A stretch of 64,000 nt of DNA from Arcobacter sp. F155 (GTDB lineage: Bacteria; Campylobacterota; Campylobacteria; Campylobacterales; Arcobacteraceae). The stretch covers positions 1 through 64,000 of the forward strand of contig NZ_PDJU01000002.1 in NCBI RefSeq assembly GCF_004116455.1. The letters run 5' to 3'. Under the pieces are notes generated by a model. It was given only the letters and a program-made list of their open reading frames with translations, searched no databases and was not told the origin of the DNA. The first letter of the stretch is position 1; each line of letters opens with the position of its first letter. The position numbers and the translations under genes are program-made. Of the stretch, positions 23,519 through 33,786 are shown piece after piece.

Positions 23519-25711
23519 TTAAGCTTTTGAAAGTTTCTTTATAACATCCTCTTTCTTACCATCAAGGACAATTTTTCCATCTTCTAGTACTATTATTCTA
23601 TCTACAAGTCTTAAAAGAGAAGTTTTATGTGTTACAAGGATAACAGTTTTGTCATCTTGATATTTTTTTATGTTATTAATGAATTTAGTTTCTGTTGAAC
23701 TATCCATTGAACTTGTTGGTTCATCAAATAAAACAATTGGGTAAGCTAATAAAATTGACCTAGCAATTGCTATACTTTGTTTTTGCCCACCTGAAAGGAA
23801 AGATCCCCTTTCCCCAACTGGCATATCAAAACCTTTTGGATGCTTATTAACAAAATCTAAAACACCACTTATTTCAGCCGCTTCTAAAATCTTGTCATCA
23901 TCAATATGAGGAGTTCTATAAACAATATTCTCTTTAACGGTACCATTAAATAATAAAATATCTTGAGATACATATGCTATATTTTTTCTAAGCTCTGAAG
24001 GATCTAATTGTTTTATATCTATATTATCTATTAAAATAGAACCTTCTTCTGGATGATATAAAGATACAAGTAACTTTTGAACTGTAGTTTTTCCAGACCC
24101 TATTTTACCAATTATTCCAATTTTTTCGCCTGGTTCTACGCTAAAAGAGACATCACTCAAAGTCTCTTTATCTGAGTTAGGATAAGTAAAGGTTACATTT
24201 TTAAAGTCAATTTTTCCTTTATACTCAGGCCTAGCAACAAATTTTTTCCCTTGAGGGTGTTCTTCTGGTAAGTTCATTATTTCATTTAATGCTTCGTAAG
24301 TAGTTTTTGTATGCTGGAAAGTTGACAATAAAGAAGATACTTGTCCCATTGGAGAAATAGTTCTTGAAGAGATAATAATAGTTGCAATAAGTCCACCCAT
24401 TGTAAGATTATTATCAGAAATCAAATATGTACCTAAAATTACTAAAGCTACTGTATTTAGTTGTACTAAAAATGATGTTACAGTAGTAATTGAAGAAGAT
24501 ATCATCTTAGTATTAATACTTTTATCTGCAATCTTTGAAGTTGCTTCTTCCCATCTCCATTGTGAATAACCTGTTGCTCCTAAAGATTTAATTGTTTCAA
24601 TAGAAGACAAACTTTCAATTAGTACACCATTTTTATCTGAACCAGCATCATATGACTCTTTAATACTATTTGCTAATTTAATTTTTGAGTAGTAAGTATA
24701 AATAAGTATTATTATAATAATTGAGATTGGAACTAATACTAATACTCCCCCAATAAAATATATTGCTATTAAAAAAATAAAAATAAAAGGAATATCAATT
24801 AATAATGCAATAGTGGATGAAGTTAAAAATCCTCTAATACTCTCAAACTCTTTTAAGATATTTGCTAAAGAACCAACTGAGTTTGGTAAAGAAGACATTT
24901 TTAAATCTAAAACTTTCTCAAATATAATTGATGATGCAATTACATCTGTTTTCTTAGCAGCTGTTTCTAAGAAGTAAGACCTTAAAAACTTCAATACAAT
25001 ATCTATTCCATAAATAACAACAACACCAATAGCAAGTAACCATAAAGTATCTTTTGCATCATTTGGAATTACTCTGTCATAAACATTCATAGTAAATAGT
25101 GGAGTAGAAAGAACAAAAAGGTTTATTAAAAGTGAAGCAATAATTACATCTCTATAAACATCTCTAACAATATTCACACTTCCCCATAACCAGTGGCTCT
25201 CTTTTACACTTGATAAAGCGGATTCATTCTCTTGAAAAGACAACTCTTTTTTTAATAGTATTGCAAAGCCAAAGTAACTTTTTTCTAACTCTTCAATAGA
25301 GATTGTAGTCTCTACATCTGGAGCTTCAGGTAGCGTGATTCTTGCATTTTTAAACTCATCATCAAAACCTAAAAGAATACACCCTTCTAATCTATCATCT
25401 TCAGGAGTATTATCAATAAGTAAAATACAAGGTAATAATAAAGAATTAATATCTTTTAGTTTACTTCTCATTACTCTTGTTTTAAAGCCAGCTTTACTTG
25501 CAGCCCTTGAAAAAAGTGCTTTTGAATTTCTTTTTGAAAAAAGAATAGGAGTATTTCTATCTTTCTCAATAGGAAGCCCTGATATTAGAGATTCTCTAGA
25601 AAAAGGTCTACCATTCATTTTACAAAAAATTGATAGACAATCTAATAATGAGTTTTGTTTATCATACTCTTTTAATGAATTAAAATCTATATTATCATTT
25701 TGATTTATCAT
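23519..25711 (-). CDS. Type I secretion ABC transporter (LapB-like), 730 aa
   Basis: Inner-membrane exporter with three parts. Residues 1-150 form a C39-like domain without the usual catalytic Cys-Gly motif (SLLDCLSIFCKMNGRPFSRE), the degenerate form used for substrate docking in adhesin and RTX exporters. Residues about 170-440 are six membrane helices. Residues about 490-730 are the ATPase with Walker A GKIGSGKTT (about 530), signature LSGGQKQ (about 638), Walker B IVLFDEPT (about 660) and H-loop LVTHKTS. The start lies 2 bp from the outer-membrane gene's stop. The adhesin gene follows 100 bp downstream and is its likely substrate. Confidence 0.94.
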   Translation of the reverse strand: MINQNDNIDFNSLKEYDKQNSLLDCLSIFCKMNGRPFSRESLISGLPIEKDRNTPILFSKRNSKALFSRAASKAGFKTRVMRSKLKDINSLLLPCILLIDNTPEDDRLEGCILLGFDDEFKNARITLPEAPDVETTISIEELEKSYFGFAILLKKELSFQENESALSSVKESHWLWGSVNIVRDVYRDVIIASLLINLFVLSTPLFTMNVYDRVIPNDAKDTLWLLAIGVVVIYGIDIVLKFLRSYFLETAAKKTDVIASSIIFEKVLDLKMSSLPNSVGSLANILKEFESIRGFLTSSTIALLIDIPFIFIFLIAIYFIGGVLVLVPISIIIIILIYTYYSKIKLANSIKESYDAGSDKNGVLIESLSSIETIKSLGATGYSQWRWEEATSKIADKSINTKMISSSITTVTSFLVQLNTVALVILGTYLISDNNLTMGGLIATIIISSRTISPMGQVSSLLSTFQHTKTTYEALNEIMNLPEEHPQGKKFVARPEYKGKIDFKNVTFTYPNSDKETLSDVSFSVEPGEKIGIIGKIGSGKTTVQKLLVSLYHPEEGSILIDNIDIKQLDPSELRKNIAYVSQDILLFNGTVKENIVYRTPHIDDDKILEAAEISGVLDFVNKHPKGFDMPVGERGSFLSGGQKQSIAIARSILLAYPIVLFDEPTSSMDSSTETKFINNIKKYQDDKTVILVTHKTSLLRLVDRIIVLEDGKIVLDGKKEDVIKKLSKA

Positions 25712-25713
25712 AC

Positions 25714-27525
25714 TTAAATTCTTTCTATATCTTTTTTGTTATCTTTTGAAGAGAGTGTTTGTTCTTTTTCACTCTTTTTTAATAATATTTTATTTGTTAT
25801 CTCAGTATATTCTGTAAAGTGATACTTCTTAAAAAGATTCTGTTTAATTTTTATTTTCTCAACTCTTGGTTTATTTGACAATAAACTTTTTGATAGTTTA
25901 TTCATTTCAGTATATGCTTCTTTTTTTGAATTATAAACTCCCATCATAATTTTCTGAAGTGGATTTTTATATCTAAAACTAAAGAAAAAAGCCTTTTCTT
26001 CTAGTTTATTCTTTTCTATAAACTTTTTAGCATCTTCTTCACTAAAAGAAAGAGCTAAATTTATTGTATATTTGTTTTTATCTGCACTTAAAAACTTATT
26101 CTTAAAAGACTCTTCTAATACAGCATTTTCTTCAAATATTTTATCTTCTACAGGAAGAACAATCTCATTTTCTGTATATTCAACTTCATCAAAACTATAC
26201 TCAATATTTTTAAATAAGTCTGGTAGTTCATCTTCATTTTTTGGAATTGATATCTCATTAATTAAAACTTCATTTAAATTTCCAATACTTGATAGAATTC
26301 GATATTTTGATAGCATTAAGTCATAAGTATTTCGAATATAATCTTGTTTAACTTCAATATATTCAGTATGCATTGTTAATAAGTTGTTTAAACTTTTTAA
26401 ACCAAGATCAAACTCTTTTATTGTTGAATCTAAAACATCTTTTTTTACAACTAAATACTCTTTTAAAGCATCATTTTTTTCTTTATTTAGCTTATAACTA
26501 TTCCAAGCTAATCTAATTTCATTTCTAATTTCATTTTCAGTTTTCTTTATAAGGAACTGTTTTTCTCTTACAGATTGAAGTGCTTTTCTTTTCTCTAAAG
26601 AGTCTTTTCCTCCATTATAAAGATTATAATTTAACTGAAGTCCTACGCTATACTCATTTGATTCTATATTACTATTGTGAAAAGTATCATTTATTTGGTA
26701 TGAACTTACAAAATCTAAATTTGGATAAAAGTTTTTTGTTGTTTTTTGAACTTCATACTTAGCTGCATCTAAATTAAGTTTTGAAACTTTTAATGAAGGG
26801 TTTTCTTCAAAAGATTTAGCAATAGCTTCATTTAAATTTTTTGGTAATTTGTGATTAAAAACTGGCTTAATTAATTCATTTGAATCAAATTCAATTTGTA
26901 CATAAAACTTTAAGCCTTCAATAGAGTCTTTAAAGTTTATTTTTTGAGTTTGATAGTTAACTTTACTTTCTGCTAGTTGAACTTTAGCCTCATTATATTC
27001 TAACTGTGTACCATATCCACTTTCTAACTTTCTATCTACTTTCTTTAGTATTTTCTCACTAATAAATATTGCTTCTTTTCCTAAAGTAAGTAAATCTTTC
27101 TCTTTAAGAACATTAATATAGTTTTGAGTATAGTCAAAAGCTAAACTATTTTGACTCTCTTTATAAAAGTATAATGCTGATTTATATTTATAATCTTGTA
27201 ATTGTTTTTCATTACTTGATTCAAAACCATCAAAAATAGGCTGAGTAACAGTGATTTTATACTCATCTGTTTTTGTATGAGACTTCTCTTTGTCTGGAGT
27301 TCTACTATTTTCTGTAGATTTAGAAGACTGAACTGTTGCACTAAAATCAATTGAAGGTTTCATTAAAGAGTTAGCTATCTCTTTATCTAGTTTAATATTT
27401 TTTATATTGTTTTCATTGATTTTTATTTCCATATCATTTTCTAATGCAGTTTTAAAACCATCACTCAAAGTAAAAGAATAAGAAAAAACGGACAAAGAAA
27501 GAAATAATATTATTTTTTTAGTCAT
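25714..27525 (-). CDS. TolC-family outer-membrane secretion protein with C-terminal SPOR-like domain, 603 aa
   Basis: Begins with a signal peptide (MTKKIILFLSLSVFSYSFT). Residues about 20-430 are the TolC fold with long helices and two similar halves. An acidic linker follows, and residues about 485-590 resemble a SPOR peptidoglycan-binding domain (INLALSFSEEDAKKFIEK ... MGVYNSKKEAYTEMNKLS). TolC proteins of about 420-490 aa normally lack this tail. It forms the outer-membrane duct of the type I system and may be fixed to the cell wall by the tail. Transcribed away from the adaptor gene from a shared 137-bp region. Confidence 0.88.
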   Translation of the reverse strand: MTKKIILFLSLSVFSYSFTLSDGFKTALENDMEIKINENNIKNIKLDKEIANSLMKPSIDFSATVQSSKSTENSRTPDKEKSHTKTDEYKITVTQPIFDGFESSNEKQLQDYKYKSALYFYKESQNSLAFDYTQNYINVLKEKDLLTLGKEAIFISEKILKKVDRKLESGYGTQLEYNEAKVQLAESKVNYQTQKINFKDSIEGLKFYVQIEFDSNELIKPVFNHKLPKNLNEAIAKSFEENPSLKVSKLNLDAAKYEVQKTTKNFYPNLDFVSSYQINDTFHNSNIESNEYSVGLQLNYNLYNGGKDSLEKRKALQSVREKQFLIKKTENEIRNEIRLAWNSYKLNKEKNDALKEYLVVKKDVLDSTIKEFDLGLKSLNNLLTMHTEYIEVKQDYIRNTYDLMLSKYRILSSIGNLNEVLINEISIPKNEDELPDLFKNIEYSFDEVEYTENEIVLPVEDKIFEENAVLEESFKNKFLSADKNKYTINLALSFSEEDAKKFIEKNKLEEKAFFFSFRYKNPLQKIMMGVYNSKKEAYTEMNKLSKSLLSNKPRVEKIKIKQNLFKKYHFTEYTEITNKILLKKSEKEQTLSSKDNKKDIERI

Positions 27526-27662
27526 TTAATTGCTACTAGCCTCCGTAATTGTTACATCAATAAAAAAAATTATTATAATATTAACAAATCTTTATGAAGT
27601 TTTGTATAAAATTAGAATAAAATTAATTAATTTATTTAAATAAACTAAACTTAAGGATTAAA
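27526..27662. promoter_or_regulatory. Divergent promoter region of the type I secretion locus
   Basis: 137 bp of very AT-rich DNA separating tolC-like (leftward) and PAS-HlyD (rightward) genes. TATAAT-like strings occur on both strands, and an AAGGA ribosome-binding site precedes the GTG at 27663. I see no clear operator dyad. Confidence 0.6.
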
Positions 27663-29399
27663 GTGGAACAAGCGCAAGCATTAGATAAAGATCTAAAACG
27701 TAGTTTTACCTTTCAAAATAGAGAGCTTCTTGATAATTATGTGATTCTTGCAGTAACTGACACTAATGGAATAATAAAACACGTAAGTACTAACTTATGT
27801 AATGTTTTTAAATATAAGCCTTCTGATTTAATTAATAAACCCTATACTTTTTTAATTAAGAAAGATTCTATAATAAATTTTGAAAATCAATTCAATGAAA
27901 CAAGAAAACTAAAAACTAATTGGAAAGGTGAAATTAAACATGCAGGTTTCTCTGATGAAAACATTTGGACAGATACAATTATTACACCTTTATTTAACGA
28001 TGAGGGAGAAAATGTAGGTTTCATTCTTGCTAGTTCTGATATAACAAAAGAAAAGAAACTTAAAAGATTAAATGAAGACAATCTATTAAAGAAAAAATAT
28101 GATAAAACAGTTTTAGACTTCATGCCATCATTATCTTCAGCAGTACTTCTTAGAACATCAAGTGGTTTACATAAAGTTCTTTGGTTAATTACATTCACAG
28201 TTCTTTTCTTGCTGACTTGGTCATACTTCTCTGAGATAGATGATATTGTAAGAACAAATGGAAAAGTTATAACTACGACAAATAAACAGACTATTTCATC
28301 TTTAGAAGGTGGTACACTAAAAGAGATATTTGTAAAAGAAGGTGATAACGTTAATAAAGATAAAGTTTTATTTAAACTCTCTGATTTAAAATATCAAAGT
28401 GAGTTTGATAAAAATTTAAGTAACAAGATGTCTCTACTTGCAAAAATAGAAAGACTAAAAGCACAATCTCAAAATAAGAATATCGTAGAAAATATGGATG
28501 TAGTAAAATTTGATAAAGATATTATGAGAAATGAGATTGAACTTTTCAATATAAATAAAAAAAGACTTGAAGCTTCTATAAATATCTTAAAAGAGCAATT
28601 ACAACAAAGAAGAAATGACTTAAATGATGCATATAAAAATCTTGAAATAACTGAAGAAAACTACGAACTAATACAAAATGAAATGAGTATAAAAATACCT
28701 TTAGTTAAAGAAAGAGTTATCTCAAAAGTAGAACTACTTGATTTACAAAGAAAAGAGAATGATATAAAATCAGAAATAAAAAAGATTAGAGGTTCTATCC
28801 CTACTTTGAAGTCGTCTATAAATGAGATTCAAAAAAGTATTGAAGAAACAACAGAAACTTATTATTCTTCGGCTAAAGATGAGTTAATTTTGGCTAAAAA
28901 TGACCTAAGCCAAGTAAGTCAAGAGTTAGATTTCTTAAAAGAGAAACTAGTAGAAACAAGTATTAAAGCACCAAATAGTGGTGTTATTAATAAAATTAAT
29001 ATAAAAACAAGAGGTGAAGCTATATCTTCTGGTGCCGTAATTGCTGAGATTATTCCAAATACAAAACATCTATTAGCTGAAGTAAAAATTGACCCAGCTG
29101 ATATTGGCTTTTTATATGTAGGACAAAAGGTTAGACTTAAACTTAGAGCATATGACTTCTCTTTATATGGAGCAGTTGATGGTGAGATTTCTTATATCTC
29201 TGCAGATACATTGAAAGATCCAGAAGATAAAGAAAAAGAGTCATATATTATTCATATAAAATCAGAAACAAAATATGTGAATGATAATAAAAGACTTGAA
29301 ATAAAACCAGGAATGACAGTTGATGCTGATATCATTAAAGGTAAAAAATCAATCTTAGAATATATATTAAAACCTATTGTAAGAAGTTTAGACATATGA
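27663..29399 (+). CDS. HlyD-family periplasmic adaptor fused to an N-terminal PAS domain, 578 aa
   Basis: Membrane-fusion protein joining the ABC exporter to the TolC duct. Residues about 20-140 form a PAS domain (VILAVTDTNGIIKHVS ... GFILASSDITKEKK, including the PAC ending). A single membrane helix covers about 172-192. Then come the HlyD lipoyl half (GKVITTTNKQ ... GGTLKEIFVKEGD), a long periplasmic hairpin (about 240-430) and a beta-barrel with the family ending EIKPGMTVDADII. Ordinary HlyD proteins have only a short cytoplasmic tail, so the PAS domain adds a sensor on the cytoplasmic side. GTG start, supported by AAGGA. The stop overlaps the next gene by 4 bp. Confidence 0.9.
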   Translation: MEQAQALDKDLKRSFTFQNRELLDNYVILAVTDTNGIIKHVSTNLCNVFKYKPSDLINKPYTFLIKKDSIINFENQFNETRKLKTNWKGEIKHAGFSDENIWTDTIITPLFNDEGENVGFILASSDITKEKKLKRLNEDNLLKKKYDKTVLDFMPSLSSAVLLRTSSGLHKVLWLITFTVLFLLTWSYFSEIDDIVRTNGKVITTTNKQTISSLEGGTLKEIFVKEGDNVNKDKVLFKLSDLKYQSEFDKNLSNKMSLLAKIERLKAQSQNKNIVENMDVVKFDKDIMRNEIELFNINKKRLEASINILKEQLQQRRNDLNDAYKNLEITEENYELIQNEMSIKIPLVKERVISKVELLDLQRKENDIKSEIKKIRGSIPTLKSSINEIQKSIEETTETYYSSAKDELILAKNDLSQVSQELDFLKEKLVETSIKAPNSGVINKINIKTRGEAISSGAVIAEIIPNTKHLLAEVKIDPADIGFLYVGQKVRLKLRAYDFSLYGAVDGEISYISADTLKDPEDKEKESYIIHIKSETKYVNDNKRLEIKPGMTVDADIIKGKKSILEYILKPIVRSLDI

Positions 29400-30007
29400 G
29401 TACTTTAGTTTTATTCTCAGATAAAGATTTCTTAATAAAAGAGATTAATAAATCTTCAACTTTTAATGAAATCAAAATTATTAAAGACAAAAGTGAGTTA
29501 TATGATTTAGATGCTATTAGTAATTTAGTATTCATATATCATCTAAATACATATGAAGACTATCATGAAATTTTAGAGATAGTAAAAGAGCTTTCAATAT
29601 CTAGTAGATTTATTGCACTTAGAGACAATACTAACAATATTGAAGGATGTAGTCTTTTAAAGCAAGGATTTAAAGCCTATGCTCATTCACTATCAAATAT
29701 CTTGATTTTAGAAGATATAATAAAAACTGTTCTTAATGACAATATTTGGGTATATCCAGAACTTATGCAATTTTTAATCTCTTCAATACCGTTAAAAGAG
29801 TCTAAAAAGGATGCACTATTAAAACAAATCACAGTAAAAGAACTTGAAGTTTTAGAGCTTGTATCTCAAGGTTTAAGCAATAGTGAAATATCAAAAACTC
29901 TTGATTTAGCAGAGGTTACAATTAAAAAGTATGTTAGTTCTCTTTTAAAGAAATTACATAAAAAAGATAGATTATCTTTAGCTTTATACTTTAAAAACAA
30001 CTATTAA
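29396..30007 (+). CDS. LuxR-type transcriptional regulator with degenerate receiver, 203 aa
   Basis: The C-terminal helix-turn-helix (about 138-200; ITVKELEVLELVSQGLSNSE ... VTIKKYVSSLLKKLHKKD) is of the LuxR/NarL class. The N-terminal 120 residues have the length and strand pattern of a receiver domain, but the phospho-acceptor place shows FIYHLNTYED without the usual xxDxxMP motif. Phosphorylation is therefore doubtful. It overlaps the PAS-HlyD gene by 4 bp, so both are made together. It probably controls the adhesin and secretion genes, like CsgD-type regulators of surface adhesion; that is inference. Confidence 0.87.
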   Translation: MSTLVLFSDKDFLIKEINKSSTFNEIKIIKDKSELYDLDAISNLVFIYHLNTYEDYHEILEIVKELSISSRFIALRDNTNNIEGCSLLKQGFKAYAHSLSNILILEDIIKTVLNDNIWVYPELMQFLISSIPLKESKKDALLKQITVKELEVLELVSQGLSNSEISKTLDLAEVTIKKYVSSLLKKLHKKDRLSLALYFKNNY

Positions 30008-30451
30008 TTATCTTATTTTCTTTATTTTACTTTTCTTTAAAAGATAAATAGAAGAAGATACTTTTTCACTAAAGCCTTCTTTTGAGGAAACTATTACATC
30101 ACTATTTGCTAATGCAAAATCCTTTTCAAAACTCTTTTTTGTGTGATTTGCAGATGTAGAATAATGAGCTTTAAACTTCTTAATAAAAGAGTAAAACTTA
30201 TCATTTCTATCAACAACTCTATATGAATTCATATTAGGATAAATAAAAGTAGATTTTTTAGAGTTTCTAACTCTTTTTCTATGATTTTTAGGAACTCTTG
30301 TAAACTTTTTTAAAGTAGTAAAAGAGTCAAGTGTTTGTAGTATTTTTTGTGATTTTGGTCTTCTTTTTACAGTAGCAAGTTTTTCATCATTTCCGGATGA
30401 AAAACCTACTGTAGTGTCAGTTTGTACTAAATATATTAAATTAGTATCCAT
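30008..30451 (-). CDS. Short Sua5/YciO/YrdC-like protein, 147 aa
   Basis: IYLVQTDTTVGFSS matches the first conserved block of Sua5/YrdC (PTDTxYGL), and the next block KRRPKSQKIL corresponds to the basic KxRP motif. These proteins make threonylcarbamoyl-AMP for the t6A modification of tRNA. Full enzymes are about 190-350 aa; this one is shorter and its second half diverges, so activity is uncertain and it may be a paralogue. Its start overlaps the carB stop by one base, so it is cotranscribed with carB. Confidence 0.72.
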   Translation of the reverse strand: MDTNLIYLVQTDTTVGFSSGNDEKLATVKRRPKSQKILQTLDSFTTLKKFTRVPKNHRKRVRNSKKSTFIYPNMNSYRVVDRNDKFYSFIKKFKAHYSTSANHTKKSFEKDFALANSDVIVSSKEGFSEKVSSSIYLLKKSKIKKIR

Positions 30452-33400
30452 TAGTCATTTAAAAATTCTTGGATAGATTTAATACCTAATCCATCTTTCT
30501 TTCTTAAAGCTTTCATGGCTTCAATACAAGCAAGTGCTGTTGCTGCTGTTGTACCATATGGAACATTCTCTTTTAGAACTGCTCTTCTGATATCTTGACC
30601 ATCAGATTTTGATGACTCTTTACCATCACTTGTATTAAATGCTAGTGCAATTTCACCATTTGTAATAGCATCTGTAATATTTGGTCTTCCTTCTGAAATC
30701 TTAAGTACTTTTTCACACTCAATTCCAGCTTCTGTGATAGCTTTGTGTGTTCCACCAGTTGCAACTACTGTAAATCCATTGTCAACTAGTCCTTGTGCAA
30801 TTTTAGGTGCAAACTCTTTATCCAAATCACATAAAGAGATAAATACTTTACCTTCTGTTGGAAGTCCATTTTTAGCTGCACTTTGTGCTTTTGCATATGC
30901 TTCACCAAAGTTATCAGCAATACCCATAACTTCACCAGTTGATTTCATCTCAGGTGTTAAGATTGGGTCAGAACCAGATAGTTTATTGAATGGGAATACT
31001 GCTTCTTTAACTGCAATATGACCTTTTAAGATTGGTTTTAATACACCATTATCTTCATAAACAATCTCAGAATTATAAGTATCAAGTGCAGATCTTAAAG
31101 ATTCACCCCACATAACTCTTGTAGCAACTTTTGCTAAAGGCATACCAGTAGCTTTAGATACAAATGGAACTGTTCTAGATGCTCTTGGGTTAACTTCGAT
31201 TAAGAAAATTTTACCTTTATGAATAGCATATTGTGTATTCATAAGACCTACAACACCAAGTCCTAGTGCCATAGCTTTTGTTTTCTCTTCTAATTCTTTG
31301 ATTAGCTCTTCTGGAATTGAAACAGGAGGTAATGAACAAGCTGAATCTCCAGAGTGAACACCTGCTTCTTCGATGTGTTGCATGATTCCACCAATATATA
31401 CTTCTTTTCCATCACAAATACAATCAACATCTAGCTCAATTGCACGGTCTAAGAATTTGTCAATAAGTACTGGGGCATCATTTGATACTGAAACTGCTTC
31501 ATCCATATATTGTTTTAACTCTTCAGTAGAGTAAACAATTCTCATACCTCTACCACCAAGTACAAATGATGGTCTAACAAGTACTGGATATCCAATTCTT
31601 TCAGCAATCTCAATTGCTTCTTCAACTAATACAGCAGTTCCATTATCTGGTTGTAATAACCCTACTTTTTCAACAAAAGTTGAGAACTTTTCTCTATCTT
31701 CTGCTAAGTCAATAACTTCAGCAGTTGTACCAATGATTTTTCCACCAGCTTCAGTAATAGCATTTGCAAGTTTTAATGGAGTTTGTCCACCAAAGTGTAC
31801 GATAATACCATCTGGCTTTTCTTGTTCAATTACAGATCTTACATGTTCAAAGTCAATTGGTTCAAAGTATAAAATATCAGAAGTATCATAGTCAGTTGAT
31901 ACAGTTTCTGGGTTACAGTTATACATGATAGTTTTTACACCAATTTCATTTAATGCAAATGATGCATGAACACAACAATAATCAAACTCAATACCTTGAC
32001 CAATTCTGTTTGGTCCACCACCAATAATTAAAACCTTCTTCTCATCAGAAGTTTTTTCTACTTTTGGTAGTTTTGTGATATTTGTAGTTGAGTAAAGGTA
32101 CGGAGTTAATGCTTTAAACTCTGCAGCACAAGTATCTACTTCATTGTATTCAAAATCGATATCTAAAGCTTTTCTTGCAAGATAAACTTCTTCTTCTGAT
32201 TTTCCAATTAGAAGTCCAATCATCTTGTCAGAGAATCCATTTGTTTTTGCTTCTCTCATAGCCTCTTCATTTGTTAAAATAGCTTGGCTCATTGAAGTTT
32301 CAATATTATAGATTTCTCTAAATTTAGATAAGAACCATGGGTCGATATTACATAGCTCAAAAAGTTCTTCATTTGTAAGACCTTGTCTATATCCGTCCAT
32401 TAAGTATCTTAATCTATCTGCGTTTGGTCTTCTAATTTCTGCTTTGATTTTTTCTAAATCATCACAAATTGGGTCGAATCCGTGGATTCCAGTCTCCATA
32501 GAACAAAGTGCTTTTTGAATAGATTCATTAAATGTTCTACCAATAGCCATAACTTCACCAACTGATTTCATACCAGTTGTAAGTGTTGAGTTAGCTTTAG
32601 GGAATTTTTCAAAAGTAAATCTTGGAATCTTTGTAACAACATAATCAATAACTGGTTCAAATGATGCAGCAGTTCCTGTAATGTCATTTGTAATTTCATC
32701 AAGAGTAAATCCAACTGCAAGTAGTGTTGCAACTTTAGCAATAGGATAACCAGTAGCTTTAGAAGCAAGTGCAGAAGATCTTGAAACTCTTGGGTTCATC
32801 TCAATAACAATCATTCTTCCAGTTTTTGGACAAATTGAGAACTGAACGTTTGAACCACCTGTATCTACACCGATTTCTCTAAGAATTGCAAAAGATGCAT
32901 TTCTCATATCTTGGTACTCTTTATCTGTAAGAGTTAACGCAGGAGCAATAGTAGTTGAGTCACCTGTATGTACACCCATTGGGTCTAAGTTCTCAATAGA
33001 ACATACGATAATACAGTTATCTTTTTTGTCTCTGATAACTTCCATTTCGTACTCTTTCCAACCAAGCATTGATTCCATAATCTCAATCTCATTGATTGGA
33101 GATGCTTCAATACCAGCTTCAGCAAGAGCTTTAAACTCTTCCATGTTATAAGCAACACCTGAACCACCACCTGCAAGAGTAAATGAAGCCCTTGAAATAA
33201 CTGGGAATCCAATCTCTTTTGCAACTTTGATAGCCTCTTCAACAGAATATGCATTTGCTGATTTTGGTAAATCCATACCAATTTTAATCATTGCTTCGTT
33301 GAACAAGTGTCTATCTTCACCTTTTTTAATTGCATCTGGATGAGCTCCAAGGAATTTTACTCCCTCTAACATACCTTTCTCATACATAGTAGTTGCTACG

Positions 33401-33690
33401 TTTAATGCAGTTTGACCACCCATAGTTGGTAAAATAGCATCAATATTCTCTTTTTCAATTATCTTTGCAACAACTTCTTCTGTAATAGGTTCAATGTATG
33501 TTTTATCAGCGAATTCAGGATCAGTCATAATTGTGGCTGGGTTTGAGTTAATCAGTACAACTCTATATCCTAATTCTTTCAACGTTTTCGTAGCTTGAGT
33601 TCCTGAGTAATCAAACTCACACGCTTGTCCAATAATAATAGGTCCAGAACCTATAAGTAAAATAGATTTAATATCTTCTCTTTTTGGCAT
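30451..33690 (-). CDS. carB: Carbamoyl-phosphate synthase large subunit, 1079 aa
   Basis: Makes carbamoyl phosphate from bicarbonate, glutamine-derived ammonia and two ATP for pyrimidine and arginine synthesis. It has two ATP-grasp halves (about 1-400 and 550-935), each starting with a [18 protein letters not shown]-like motif, an oligomerization domain between them, and a C-terminal MGS-like allosteric domain (about 940-1079; [17 protein letters not shown]). Full length for the family (about 1070). carA is not adjacent, as is usual in this phylum. Confidence 0.98.
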   Translation of the reverse strand: MPKREDIKSILLIGSGPIIIGQACEFDYSGTQATKTLKELGYRVVLINSNPATIMTDPEFADKTYIEPITEEVVAKIIEKENIDAILPTMGGQTALNVATTMYEKGMLEGVKFLGAHPDAIKKGEDRHLFNEAMIKIGMDLPKSANAYSVEEAIKVAKEIGFPVISRASFTLAGGGSGVAYNMEEFKALAEAGIEASPINEIEIMESMLGWKEYEMEVIRDKKDNCIIVCSIENLDPMGVHTGDSTTIAPALTLTDKEYQDMRNASFAILREIGVDTGGSNVQFSICPKTGRMIVIEMNPRVSRSSALASKATGYPIAKVATLLAVGFTLDEITNDITGTAASFEPVIDYVVTKIPRFTFEKFPKANSTLTTGMKSVGEVMAIGRTFNESIQKALCSMETGIHGFDPICDDLEKIKAEIRRPNADRLRYLMDGYRQGLTNEELFELCNIDPWFLSKFREIYNIETSMSQAILTNEEAMREAKTNGFSDKMIGLLIGKSEEEVYLARKALDIDFEYNEVDTCAAEFKALTPYLYSTTNITKLPKVEKTSDEKKVLIIGGGPNRIGQGIEFDYCCVHASFALNEIGVKTIMYNCNPETVSTDYDTSDILYFEPIDFEHVRSVIEQEKPDGIIVHFGGQTPLKLANAITEAGGKIIGTTAEVIDLAEDREKFSTFVEKVGLLQPDNGTAVLVEEAIEIAERIGYPVLVRPSFVLGGRGMRIVYSTEELKQYMDEAVSVSNDAPVLIDKFLDRAIELDVDCICDGKEVYIGGIMQHIEEAGVHSGDSACSLPPVSIPEELIKELEEKTKAMALGLGVVGLMNTQYAIHKGKIFLIEVNPRASRTVPFVSKATGMPLAKVATRVMWGESLRSALDTYNSEIVYEDNGVLKPILKGHIAVKEAVFPFNKLSGSDPILTPEMKSTGEVMGIADNFGEAYAKAQSAAKNGLPTEGKVFISLCDLDKEFAPKIAQGLVDNGFTVVATGGTHKAITEAGIECEKVLKISEGRPNITDAITNGEIALAFNTSDGKESSKSDGQDIRRAVLKENVPYGTTAATALACIEAMKALRKKDGLGIKSIQEFLND

Positions 33691-33761
33691 AAAGTTCCCC
33701 GTAGTGTAGTTAAAAATTTGGATAGTATATCTAAGAAGTGCTTAAAATTTTGTTAGGCGAC

Positions 33762-33783
33762 CTAGTACCTTCATAGGTACTAG
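33762..33783. other. Perfect hairpin between ThiF-like gene and carB
   Basis: CTAGTACCT / AGGTACTAG with a TCAT loop, 3 bases beyond the ThiF-like stop and 72 bases upstream of carB. The stem is perfect, but no clear U-run follows on either strand. It may be a weak terminator or part of the carB leader. Confidence 0.45.
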
Positions 33784-33786
33784 ATT

